From positions 33,295,001-33,359,000 of the forward strand of contig JARDYH010000003.1 of NCBI GenBank assembly GCA_029215795.1: a stretch of 64,000 nt of DNA, in the 5' to 3' direction. The notes beneath the pieces were generated by a model. It ran no database searches. It was not told where the DNA came from and saw only the letters and a list, made by a program, of their open reading frames with translations. The position numbers were made by a program, and so were the translations under genes. Shown piece after piece: positions 1 through 10,542 of this stretch (its first letter is position 1; the number at the start of each line of letters is the position of its first letter). The stretch is from Anniella stebbinsi (taxonomy: Eukaryota > Chordata > Lepidosauria > Squamata > Anniellidae).

Positions 1-60
1 GCCAGATTGTGACCTCAGGTGGGCCAGATTTGGCCCCTGGGCCTGAGGTTCTGAACCCCT
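1..60. mobile_element. End of a short DNA transposon, cut by the window edge
   Basis: The block GGCCCCTGGGCCTGAGGTT near 32-50 matches the right end of the element at 2089-2763, which has GGCCCATGGGCCTGAGGTT. The rest lies outside the window. Confidence 0.5.
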
Positions 61-850
61 AGCATATACACAAACTTTTAGCTCTCTCTCTTCCTGGTTC
101 AGCAATTGCAGCCTGGTTTTCTTCCTTATTGTCTGAAGGCAGGACCTCCCCTTCTTCCCAAGTTAGAGAGGTTGGAGAAATCCACAGCAGATTCAAATGA
201 GTTTGGATTTCTATGAATCCGACAGCGGACCAGGATTTTCCAAGTCACACGGATTCCACAGACTGTTGTTGTTGTTGTTTTACTTTTGGGAGGGGGGATT
301 TGCACAAATGCACACTTGTGCTAATGTACATTCCTAAAAAAATCCAATTCCATCAAAATGCGGATGATGGAACATGACACTTGACAATCCGTGAAACACA
401 GATGGAACAGATTTAACAAAATCCATACCTCCCTATCCTGAGTAGACCCTTGCTCCTGAGTAGACCCTGAACAAAAGGGTCTTCTGGTGGCTAGGTAGGT
501 GCTCTGACTATGACTCCCGAGTCACCCACCTGTATCATTTATTCCTGTGCTCTAGAGAGCCACACAATGAGGGAGGAGTGTGAGGAACCAGGGGAGGGTT
601 TGGGATGGAGTTGAAGGAGTTCTTTGGGACCCCAGGTAAGGCAGCTCCTCAGGCTGCCCCATGCCTTCTGTGGGAGTGGGGTTTGCTGTGGAATCCCACT
701 CCTCCTCCTCCATTGAAGGGCTCCCCTGAGCCTGTGTCATCCAGAAGCCTACTAGTGACCAAGTGCACGCTTTAGTGCAAATAATTATCAAATTATCAAA
801 AAACAAACAAACAAATTATCCAAAAGAAGTCAGCAAGGATGTGTAAACGA

Positions 851-1035
851 ACAGAAGAACACAAGAAGAGCCATGTTGCATCTGTCCGAAGGCCTATCTA
901 GTCCAGCATTCAGTGCCTACAATGGCCAACCACAGACTTATGAGAAACAAGTAAGACATGCACACAAATACATCCTCCTGCTCATGTTCCTCAGCAACTG
1001 GGAGCCTATCCACATTGCCCTTAAAACTACTTATA
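851..1035 (-). mobile_element. CR1-like LINE 3' end, reverse orientation
   Basis: The motif AGAAGAACACAAGAAGAGCC followed by a TCTAGTCCAGCATTC block is shared with 19806-20045. Both look like the reverse complement of a CR1-type 3' region. Degenerate. Confidence 0.45.
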
Positions 1036-1734
1036 TTCTGGTTAAAAACATGATTTTTTAAGTCATTTCATTACGTGGTAGGACACAGTTACATTTCATA
1101 GTGACTGCTTCCTCCATTCTCAAAGTGTTCACTGGTGTCACACAGGGTTAATTCTTTGTCTCTTCTTCTTCGTTTTTGTTTTGCAGGCTGCTTGACCCTC
1201 CCACTTCTCTCCGTAACTCAAGCAGCCTGAAAAACTCAAGCAACTTGTTCCCAGCAGCTGCCAATGAAAAGCCCACTAGGCCAATCAGGGGTTGTCAAAA
1301 AGAAATGGGGAATGACATGAACCATTTTGCAATCTCCAGTACAGATGCCGGAGAAATCCACAATGGAACCAAATGAGTTTGGATTTTTAAAAATCTGACC
1401 CATGGATTCAGCAGCGGTCCGGCTTTCCCTTATTGGGTAGGGTCTGTGGATGTGCAGGTCATTTTCCTAACCTTCTAGAATTTTGCTCAAAATTTTGTCG
1501 TAGAAAAATAAATCCAGTGGGATATGGGGCTGATGTGCACGACAGCGCTTGGAAGTCAGGGCTAGATGCTGCAACCCCCAGTCCCATCATGCATGCTTTC
1601 AATGTGTGAAGGAGTTCATATGAACCCCTCTTGAGTGAGTGAGTATATGAGGAAGGGAGGCTCCCAAGGTCTCTTTATATATTAAAAAGTATATGTAAAC
1701 TGATAGGCACAAGAAGAACCAGACTAGTCTCCCC

Positions 1735-1872
1735 CATCCTGGTGCCCTCCAGCTGTGTTGGACTACAACTGCCATCACTTGCAACCAGCATGCCCAATGG
1801 ACATACTGGCTGGGGATAATGAGACATGTAGTCCAACACATCTGGAGGGTGCTAGGTCAGAGAAGGTTGGAG
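1735..1872. mobile_element. Palindromic short DNA transposon, family P
   Basis: Left arm CTGGTGCCCTCCAGCTGTG and right arm ACACATCTGGAGGGTGCTAG are near inverted repeats around a short core (CAGCATGCCCAATGG). Family P recurs at 4548, 13470, 37165, 42394, 44318, 56764, 59450 and 60412. Confidence 0.65.
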
Positions 1873-2088
1873 TAGATATTCCACAAGTACCACATCTTCT
1901 CTATCACAGGCAGCTTCACGTCAAGGACGTAGAAGGTGTGAAGGAGGGGCAGGCATCACTTGCAGAATATTGCTGGCTTTTTATAATGGCAACCCCCCTT
2001 TTCCTTTTTCTTATTTTGTATTTTTTAAAAATGGTCTTCTTGTATTATATGGAGGCCAGAAACATTTATAGCAAGAAGGTCTATAGTA

Positions 2089-2763
2089 CAGGGATGTTGA
2101 ACCTCTTTTAGCCCTAGGGACAAATTCAGTTTTGGAAAAGCTCTTGCAGTGGCTGCTGGAGGCCAAAGGCAAAAGGGGGAAATCCCCCCAATACTAGCAT
2201 ATTTGGGCTTAAAGCTCTTACTGCTGGGAACTAAGCCTGAAGTAGGGATGTTCTGGTTGCATGTAATCCATTTCACATGAGTTCTGTGGATTGGGTGGAG
2301 TTTTGAATTTGGATTACATAAATAAATTCACAGGAAGTTACGGAAATATTTATGTAACAATTGTACAGCATGTATGTTTGGGAATCGCAGAACGGTCGTC
2401 ATCTAATTTGCAGTTTTGCCTATGAATTTATTTACGTACATTTTGCATTCCCTCCCTTTTTTTAAAGCTGCACGTCCACAGAATTCACCTGATGTGCAGA
2501 TGCCAGTCAGGCACGGAATCTGTGGACCACATTACAAGATACCTGGACTCATTTCAGTCTCTTTCGAATTCCCCCAACATCCACAGCCTTAAGAGAGGCA
2601 TTTCAACCTTTTAGAATGAGAGGGAAAAACAAACGCTGAGAAAATTCACCAAACAATTAGCATTTGGGGGAAAGGGGTGGAGCCAGGGGAAGACCTGGAG
2701 CGCCAGATTGGGACCTCAAGGAGGACTGGATTTGGCCCATGGGCCTGAGGTTCAACACCCCTG
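2089..2763. mobile_element. hAT-like non-autonomous element, 675 bp
   Basis: Ends CAGGGATGTTGAACCT and AGGTTCAACACCCCTG are inverted repeats. Flanks CTATAGTA and CTTTAGCA could be a decayed 8-bp target duplication. No transposase. A second insertion may start near 2243 (TAGGGATGTTCTGG). Confidence 0.6.
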
Positions 2764-3559
2764 CTTTAGCAGATCCACGAGCGCAACAGGTGAAGCTGAT
2801 TCCTCCAGAATAGAGATTCAGCTATTAAAGCTGTACAAATTCTTGCTGTCATGCAGCTGTCAATTATTTACAGTCTCTCTCCATGAACAACAATTAAAAA
2901 GTGGCAATCTTAGTTATAAATCTAGGTGTTACCACTCTGCCTACTTGGCAGAGCACCCAGCCCTGTATGAAAAGCTGCAGAATTGTTACAAATTTGACAG
3001 GCACAAGCTTTTAGCATGCACATACTTATGGGTCCAGCATTAGCTGCTACATTTCTGCTTGTCAGGCAGCTATTTAAGGTGCAGAGCCCACAAAAGAAAG
3101 TTGGCAACTGTGATCAACATTCTCAAAGAAAGGGACGGCTTTCAGCCATGCAACACCAATGATGCTGTTGGAGTGGATATGGAAGGATATCCACTCCGCC
3201 CAAAGTACATCTAGGCCTGCACTGGTATTGTGACATATGCGTGGGTGATGTGTGAGCTGGATGGAGCACGTGAAGCTCTTTCAGTTTATACTTGAGGAGG
3301 CACAGAACAACAAGGTGTTTTTTGTCTCTCTGTGTGAGCAAATATTTGCATATTTTCCACTTGTTTGAGCAGATGAACGATTTTAGTTCCATGCTACATC
3401 ACCAGAAGCGCTGTGCGTGTGTGGAATTGGATTTCATTTGTCTGAAGCACAAACATCCCCTTAATTTGCCTCCCAACAAAGCCTTACTCCACAATCCCGG
3501 CATTTCTTGTCAGAGAGATGCACAGCACTGCCGGCCCTTCATCGCATCAGCACGGACCT

Positions 3560-4200
3560 TCCTGACAACAGCTTTTTGACGGCAGGCGCGCAGCCTGCGC
3601 AAGCGTTTAAGATGCATTGCTTTGTAAGAGGTGCGACGTGATGCCAAGTCAATCCGTTCCCCCCGTTACTACAACCCCCCCCCCCCACTTTGCCTTGAAA
3701 TCTCTTTTCATCCCTGCAAAGGTCCTTTTCAAAGACGCTGCGGCCTGCGGCTCCAGGGGCTCCAAAGCCGGCGTGCGCAGAAGGAGACGTGATTGATGAG
3801 CTGGGTGGGTACAACCGTCGGAGGCTGTGTGGTACACGGTGTGCGCGCGCGTGTGCGTGCGCGCGTGCTCGTTGCGTGGGTGAACCTTGGTGGCATGGGA
3901 GGGCTGTGCGTTTGAGCATTTTGCGTGGGCGGCGGCGGTGCTGGGCCAACTGAAAGTCTATCGATGGGGCCACAAAAGAGAGCTTTCCCTTCCTCGCTTT
4001 CCAGCAGGCAGGCAGACACGGAGGCTTGCTGCTTTTGCCTGTAGAGCTGCGAGAGCTGCGGGAGCTGCGGAGGGAGGGAGAGGTGGTGGTGGTGCTTCTT
4101 CTTTCGCCTTGTTTCTTCGCGACCTAACTGTTCAAACCGACGCTAGGAAAGAGGCACTGTGGGGCTGCCACGGCTGCTGTGAGCCTCCTGGTTCTGGTCA
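3560..4200. promoter_or_regulatory. CpG-rich island without an assigned gene
   Basis: CpG is dense here and rare around it, for example GGCGCGCAGCCTGCGCAAGC near 3584 and an alternating GCGCGCGTGTGCG run at 3843-3866. Short open frames on both strands look like composition effects with no domain. It may be a promoter of a transcript not recognised here. Confidence 0.45.
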
Positions 4201-4547
4201 CTAAGTGATAAGATATTTTTTTAAAAAACAAACAAACATCTTGGTGTTCTGAAGGGCCTGAAGCACTTCTCTCGCTCAGCCCCTGCACCTGGCATGATGG
4301 GGGCGGGGGGGGGGGATCCATTTCCACATCGGACTGGAACAGATGCACTAGGACATGTCCGGAATGCAACTCAGATGCTGCTGTGTGTCTGTGCGTCCGT
4401 GTCATCCTCCTCTGCCGTCATCCCCAGCACTTTCCTCTTGCGCACTGCGCAAGCCAGATCGGACTCTCTCAGAGGTTGTTCAAACTGCAAGAACGAAATG
4501 CAGCTGGGGAATCTCCTCTGGGATCAAAAAGGGCCCTAGGGAAGCCT

Positions 4548-4673
4548 CCCCCAACTTGGTGCTCTCCAGAGGTTTCAGATTACGACGCCTAGGTTTCCTG
4601 ATCATTAGCCTTGTTGGCTGGGGCTAATGGGAGCTGAAGTCCAATGCATCTGGAGGGCACCAGCTCCGGAAAG
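4548..4673. mobile_element. Palindromic short DNA transposon, family P, degenerate
   Basis: Left CAACTTGGTGCTCTCCAGAG and right ATCTGGAGGGCACCAG arms with core GTTGGCTGGGGCTAATGGGA. Confidence 0.55.
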
Positions 4674-4829
4674 GCTACATCACTGCTGTAGGGGGTTTAA
4701 TGAGAGCAGGGTTGCCCAGGCATCTCCAGCACCCCTTCCCAAATCAAGCAGCCAGTGTGGTCTACCTAACAGCCGTCAAGGTTGACCCAGCTTCAACCCC
4801 AAGCTGCCACGCCCCCCCCCCCCCCAGAT

Positions 4830-4921
4830 GTGCAGTCCGACCTGGTGCACATTTACTTGGGAATATGTCCCATTAACTTCAGTGGGTTTACTTCCAGGTA
4901 AGTGTGCACAGGATCACAGCC
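4830..4921. mobile_element. Short palindromic repeat of the 'GGGAGTAAGTCCCATTGA' type
   Basis: TTTACTTGGGAATATGTCCC and AGTGGGTTTACTTCCAGGTA form inverted arms. Related copies lie at about 9010-9070 and 13811-13900. Confidence 0.45.
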
Positions 4922-5179
4922 TTATTTTTTATTTTTATTTTTTTACCATATATGCCATCTGGCAGTCTCTTCTTGGTGTATGTTTCATTCCTCTCTGAGT
5001 CTCACATCAATTTTAGGGGAAAAAATCACTTTTGTGTCTGTCCCGTCTCCCATGAAAAAGAAGAAACAGTATTTCCAAAGAACACTTTATTGATCATCTC
5101 CAGCTCCATTCCCGACTGGGAATGGTGGAAGTTGCAATATAGTCCATCTGGAGGGCATCAGGGGACTTGAGCCGGAGCC

Positions 5180-5315
5180 CATTAACATAATGGATAGAGT
5201 GTTGGATTTGGACTGATGAGCCCTGGGTTCAAATCTCTGCTCTGCTTTGAAAAGATGCTGTTGAACAGACCCAGCCTATCTCAGAGAATTGTTATGAAGA
5301 GTAAAATGGAATAGC
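5180..5315 (+). mobile_element. tRNA-derived SINE, partial
   Basis: It shows an A-box-like GGATAGAGTGTTGG and a B-box GGGTTCAAATCTC (about 5225), then CTCAGAGAATTGTTATGAAGAG, resembling a widespread squamate SINE. Truncated and degenerate. Confidence 0.55.
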
Positions 5316-6295
5316 CCATGTATTCTTTCCTGCACTCTTAGACAAAAGGCATGACACAAATATAAAACATAAACTGGCACATTGTTTTCCCTTCCCTGAA
5401 TAAAATACTTTGCCTTTAACGTGTTTAAAGTTTGCTTTGCTGTGTTTTAAAAAGGTCCAGGTTTTTAGCATTTCATGACATTTGTTCTTTTCTTCCTTGA
5501 GTTCCCTTTGACTTTCTTCATCATCAAATAAGTGGGCGGAACTCACTGGAAAAATCCAGCCAAGGTCAAATCCATTCAAAGTTCCATTGGTTCAGTAGAA
5601 GAGTTACGCTATTCCCCCGCCCCTGAGAAAACAGCTAAAATTATTCTTTTTCTCAGGATGCATAAGTAACCCCCTAACCACTAGCCAATATCCATTGGAC
5701 CACCTACCATCTGCAGGTCATTCAGGACTTTGCAAAGAACAATGGATCAGGTAGAACTTAGCCTGGTTAGGGAGGGTTAAATCTGCCAGTTCCTGTCAAA
5801 ATCTGTCACATATCTGGATTGATTAAATTCAAGTTCTTTCCTTTCTAAATGTGAAGAAATTTACACATGTTGGTAAATTCTTACCAATACCAAAAAGAAA
5901 TGGAATTCTCACCTATCTACACCAGTTAAATTCAATTGGTACAGCTATTCCCAGAACCATGTTGTATCCACCTGCCACGTAGCTGTTAAAGATGAGAAGC
6001 CTGACCCCCCCCCCCCCAAAGAAAAGAAAAGAAAAAGAAAGGTGGCAAGCCTATTTCAGCACTAGCATGGCTGAATACACAGGATTCAAACCCAGACTGT
6101 TAAGAGTTAAGCACTCAAAGCCCTGGACCTGAATGGACTGAACTGTCAATTTTGGTTTTTCCCATTTGAAAAATCTCCCACTCACCCATTTTCTATTTTC
6201 CTGTTCTCCCATTTTTAAAAATCTCAAATTCTTTTCATCTTGAATATGAAGAAAATTGTGAATTGTGGTAAATACATATCAACAAATGGACTGAA

Positions 6296-6500
6296 TTAGG
6301 AAGGGGTCATGGCTCAGTGGTAGAGCATCTGTTTTGTGTGCAGAAGGTCCAGGTTCAATCCCCAGCATCTCCAGGTAGGGGATGAAAAATCTCCTGTTTG
6401 CAATCCTGGAGAGCAGCTGCCAGACAGTGTTGACAATACTGGTCTTGATGAACCAACGGTCGGACCCAGTATAAAGCAGCTTCATATGTTCCTATGTTTC
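6296..6500 (+). mobile_element. tRNA-derived SINE, nearly full length
   Basis: A-box TGGCTCAGTGGTAGAG and B-box GGTTCAATCCC are spaced as in a tRNA promoter. The body ends CCCAGTATAAAGCAGCTTCA and TATGTTCCTATG. The same family, reversed, is at 21165-21365, 45620-49168 and 59797-60560. Confidence 0.75.
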
Positions 6501-6640
6501 TAAGTGCTCATCCACCCCTGAACTAGATGTAGCAAGATACTTTTTTCAGATCTACACTACAAATTATAAGGGAATCTCAGGAGCTCTATGACAGCGAATG
6601 GCAAACATTCCACATCCCTGCCATACTGTGCCTCTCTCTA

Positions 6641-6773
6641 TGGCTAGATCTACATCACTGTTTTAAAACGGTTTATAACAGTTTTGACAACTGTTGGGGC
6701 CCATGACACACTCCATATACAGTGTTCAAAATGTTTTCAAAATGTTTTATCCTGCTTGATGTAGATCTGGCCC
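6641..6773. mobile_element. Short fold-back element, 'GGCCAGATCTACACC' family
   Basis: Ends GGCTAGATCTACATCA and TGATGTAGATCTGGCC are inverted. Other copies are at 9331-9491 and 22963-23097. Confidence 0.6.
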
Positions 6774-7261
6774 AACACTGACTAGACTCTTTGCTTCATC
6801 AATAGGCATGCATTCAACCTGTGGGGAATACCCATCCCTTTTATGATCCTTTAACTGCTCTGCATATGAGTCCAGGTTGTTAAGGAATAACTCATCAGTT
6901 TTTTTAAAAAAATGGTACATGGACTTTCAATACATGTGCCTGTATATTTTGCCTTCCATGACTAACAGCAGTTCTTCTGGGCCGGAGGAGGTGGACTGGA
7001 TTTGCACTGGGGAATTTGCAAGACCCTAAAACCAAAGAGGACCCTCCCCCACAGTTACTTTACAAGAGAACAATATAAAAATACACTTAGGCCCTTCCTA
7101 CACCTAAGGTAGTTGAGGGAGGGAGGGAGGGAGGGGGGAGGATCGCGGACTTACCTGCTTCCTCAATCCTAGGGTGACCAGACGTCCGGATCCCCCCGGA
7201 CATGCCCGGAAAAGGGGGCCAAATTTGAGTCCGGGGGGGAAATTTCAAAATATCCCCCAAA

Positions 7262-7840
7262 GTCTGGAAAATTGGGCCTCTCCCGTGCCATCTGGGCCTT
7301 GATCTTGGCTAGCGCGATTGCGCTGGCCAAGAACAAGGCCCAGATTGGCCGGGGAAGAGGCTGGAACGACGCACACCCACACTTCCGGGTGCGCGTCGTT
7401 CCAGCCTCCTCCCCTCCGACATCCGGGCCTTGTTCTTGGCTAGCGCGATTGCACTGGCCAAGAACAAGGCCCAGATCGGCCGGGGAAGAGGCTGGAACGA
7501 CGCACACCCACACTTCCGGGTGCGCGTCGTTCCAGCCTCCTCCCCTCCGACATCCGGGCCTTGTTCTTGGCTAGCGCGATTGCGCTGGCCAAGAACAAGG
7601 CCCAGATCGGCCGGGGAAGAGGCTGGAACGACGCACACCCACACTTCCGGGTGCGCGTCGTTCCAGCCTCCTCCCCTCCGACATCCGGGCCTTGTTCTTG
7701 GCTAGCGCGATTGCGCTGGCCAAGAACAAGGCCCAGATTGGCGAGGGAAGAGGCCGGAATGATGCGCGCCGGCACTTCCGGGTGCGTGTTGTTCCGGCCT
7801 CCTCCCCTCCGCCATCCGGGCCTTGTTCTTGGCTAGCGCG
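7262..7840. repeat. 131-bp tandem array, about 4.3 units, dyad-symmetric
   Basis: TAGCGCG recurs at 7310, 7441, 7572, 7703 and 7834, an exact 131-bp step. Each unit contains inverted pairs, such as CTTGGCTAGCGCG with CGCTGGCCAAG and GGCTGGAACGACGC with GCGTCGTTCCAGCC. CpG-rich. Confidence 0.9.
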
Positions 7841-9330
7841 GAGGCAAGAGGCCGTGCAGAAGAAGGCCAATCTCTCCTGCCTCTTCTGCGCCACCTCCGG
7901 CCTCCTCGGGGCTTGTCACCAGGGCGACCAGCTCCGAGGAGGCCAGAGGCAGTGCGGGAGAGGGCCGATCTCTCTCGCCTCTTCTGCGCCGCCTCCGGCC
8001 TCTTTGGGGCTCGTCGCAGCAGCAAAGAAGAAAGACAAGGAAGATGTTTGGTGGGGAGGAGAGCAGAGGTAGAAAAAAGAAGAGCAGAAGAGTGACAAGA
8101 GAGAAGAGAAACCGAAGCAGCACCCACCACCAGCAGCGGAGTGGCAGGATCCGCACCAGAAGCCAATGGAAAAGCAGTGGCAGTAAATACGACCAGCAGC
8201 ATGGGCCAGCATCAGGGCAAAGAAGGTACATGGTGGTGGAAGGCCTTGTGGATTATTATTTTGTCTTTGGTGGGGGGTGGGGTGGATTTTTATTCCTCCC
8301 CCTTAAGTGTTTGTGGGGAGGTTTTTTTATTGTCCTGGAGAAGGTGTGGGTTTTTTCCCCTTTGGGTGAGTGTGCAGTGGTGTGTGGATTTAAATTTTTA
8401 TTGCCTTTGGTAAGCATGTGTGAGGTGTGTGTGTATTATTATTATTTTACCTTGGGTGTGTGGGTGTGTGTGAATGATTTTTTATTTTTGCCTTAAGTAA
8501 GTGGATTCCCCATCATTGACACCACCATTGGTTTGTTCCTGTAATAAAAAGAAATGTGGCTCCAAAACTGCTTTTGTGTTGATGCTGATGCAAATGTTGT
8601 TGATTATTTTTATACTACATGCAAAGGGGTACACGCTCTTACAACTGTCAGCTCCGTTCCAAATATTGCTTTTCTGTATGGCTTTGAGATTCTGATTATT
8701 TTACAGTGTGGCTTTGTGTATTTACCATCCCCCCACCTGGTGAAAGGTTAGCAGTTAAAGTTGCAGGAGCCCTGCCCTCTTTTGTATCTGGTCATGCTGG
8801 GAATTGTCCTGTCCCAGCAAGATAATATGTGAGTGCATAGTGTGGCTTGTCTTTTCTGAGTGTCTGGATCTGCTAGGCTCTGAAAGCATCTTTCTGGAGA
8901 GCACCTGTTGGTTATATGATCCACGAGTCCAGGTTCTGTAAATGCATGGTTGTCATTGACAGGAGGGGCTTGCACTTGCTAGTGTAAGGTGAACAGATGT
9001 GAAGAGGCTGCAATCCTATATTCATTTATCTGGGAGTAAGCTTTATTGAAATCAATGGGACTTGTACCTGTCATTTCTTTGGGCAGTTTTCTTTGGGTCC
9101 CTGATTGGGATTTTTTTTCTCTGCACACTGAGGCAGTGTAAATTCAAGAAATATTTGGAAAAAAGGAGGGAAAGATCCTTGTTTAGCTAGCATTGTGATA
9201 ATGGGCAACTGTTCCAGCCTTTCTTTGTATAGCTACTAACCATGGTCTTGTTTACATGGCTAATGAACCAGAGATATAATGACACATTTTTAGAGTAGTT
9301 TCTCACTGATAAACCTGAACTTGAAACAAG
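7841..9330. other. Internal non-coding part of the 2.9-kb hAT-like element
   Basis: A GC-rich start (7841-8030) grades into T/G-rich simple sequence (8240-8500). A block at about 8757-8800 (AGTTGCAGGAGCCCTGCCCT) resembles the right part of the small element at 48925-49089. No domain seen. Confidence 0.5.
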
Positions 9331-9491
9331 GGCCAGATCTACACCAAGTAGGATATAGCGGTATATGGCATGTGTCAATGGGCCCTAGCAGTTGTCAGTG
9401 CACTTCAATACTGCTATAAAGCAATAGTGTGGCTCCTGCCTTTTATATACTGCTTTCACACTGCTATATCCTGCTTGGTGTGGATCTGGCT
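9331..9491. mobile_element. Short fold-back element, 'GGCCAGATCTACACC' family
   Basis: Ends GGCCAGATCTACACCAAGTA and CTTGGTGTGGATCTGGC are inverted; inside the 7170-10105 element. Confidence 0.65.
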
Positions 9492-9973
9492 AAGCTAAGA
9501 AGTGCTAGGGAGAAGTGACTGCAAGCCTTTAGTCCATTTTGTTCCATGGCCAATGTTTACAGGGTAATTATATTTTATACTCTTTCTGAATGCTAGGTTG
9601 CTAGTTTGTTGTACTAGATTTTACTGCACCTGTTCAGTGGTAGCAGTATGCTGAATCTGTGAGTATGGGTGTGAGAAAGGTGATGGAGAAAGAGTGTTAA
9701 ATGTTAGGAAAGGTGAGACTATGGTCATCCAGTGAAGGATTTGCAGTCAGAAAAGATATTTGAGGGAAGGGGAGACTGTATCACACAGAGTATAGCAAAA
9801 GCTTCAAAGTACAGCAAAAGCTAAAAAAAGTAGGAGTGAGTGAAGTTAATTTCAGGTACAATGAATGTCTAACTTGTTCTTTATATCAGTGATTTTAACA
9901 TTAAGATGTTACGTAGAACAGTTTGTCTTAATTGTGTCTGTGAAACCAGAGATGTGATCAAGGCCATGTTCAG

Positions 9974-10058
9974 GTGGGCACGCCCCCTTGGGGGCTGGGC
10001 ATGTTGGTGGGCACGCCCCCTTGGGGGCTGGGCATGTTGGTGGGCACGCCCCCTTGGG
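9974..10058 (+). repeat. 33-bp tandem repeat, about 2.6 units
   Basis: GTGGGCACGCCCCCTTGGGG starts at 9974, 10007 and 10040. Confidence 0.9.
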
Positions 10059-10542
10059 GCGGCCATGTTGTCCTCCTTTTTGGTTTCCAAAATATGGTCA
10101 CCCTACTCAATCCTCCCCCAGCATCTAAGTGGAAGCGCAATGTCCCGGAAGGGAAGAGGGATGTTGCACCCACCATTTTTTTAAAAAAAGAAACTGGAGC
10201 TGGGAGCGCAATTGTGCTCCTCCGAAAATGTTTTTTTTTTTAAAAAAAAGCCTGCTCCCACTCCCCCCCACCCCCAATGCCCCTGGACTCCCCCTGGGCC
10301 GGCTCCTTCCCTCTTGCCAATCCCCCACTACTCGCGGGGAGGAAAGAAGAAGCTGGGACGGGCGCCCGCACCACCCGTGGTCCTCAGGATCTTCCCAGGA
10401 CCATGGGAAAAATTGGGATGTTATCCCACAAAAATGGAGGGGTCATTCTTGCCTGCTCCCGGGATCCCCTGTTCATCATTTGGATGCACAGGGACAACCC
10501 AGGGACGACTCCGGGAAATATCCCTGGTGTAGACATGGCCTT

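Larger units (their letters stand above)
61..2088. other. Gene-free stretch with repeat pieces
   Basis: No supported gene. Two related blocks lie at about 172-270 and 1340-1430, sharing GAGAAATCCACA and CAAATGAGTTTGGATTT. A CR1-like 3' end is at about 851-1035 and a palindromic short element at about 1735-1872. The remainder is unassigned. Confidence 0.5.
7170..10105. mobile_element. hAT-like element, 2.9 kb, nested in family A
   Basis: Perfect ends TAGGGTGACCA and TGGTCACCCTA, flanked by the 8-bp target duplication CTCAATCC (7162-7169 and 10106-10113), the hAT hallmark. It carries a 131-bp tandem array, a nested fold-back element (9331-9491) and a 33-bp array. No transposase frame was recognised; open frames here are repeat translations. 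Confidence 0.8.
7088..10542. mobile_element. Family A DNA transposon, split by a younger insertion
   Basis: The left end GGCCCTTCCTACACC and the right end GGTGTAGACATGGCC are inverted repeats. The outer element occupies about 7088-7169 and 10106-10542, the remainder being the 7170-10105 insertion. The right part carries GGAAGCGCAATGTCCCGGAA and T/A-rich stems seen in copies at 14361, 23590, 49614 and 63703. Confidence 0.65.

Noticed and set aside
7272..8231. Overlapping long open frames on both strands
   Set aside because: Produced by the 131-bp GC-rich array (131 is not a multiple of 3, so the frames cycle) and by GC-rich sequence lacking stops; no domain.
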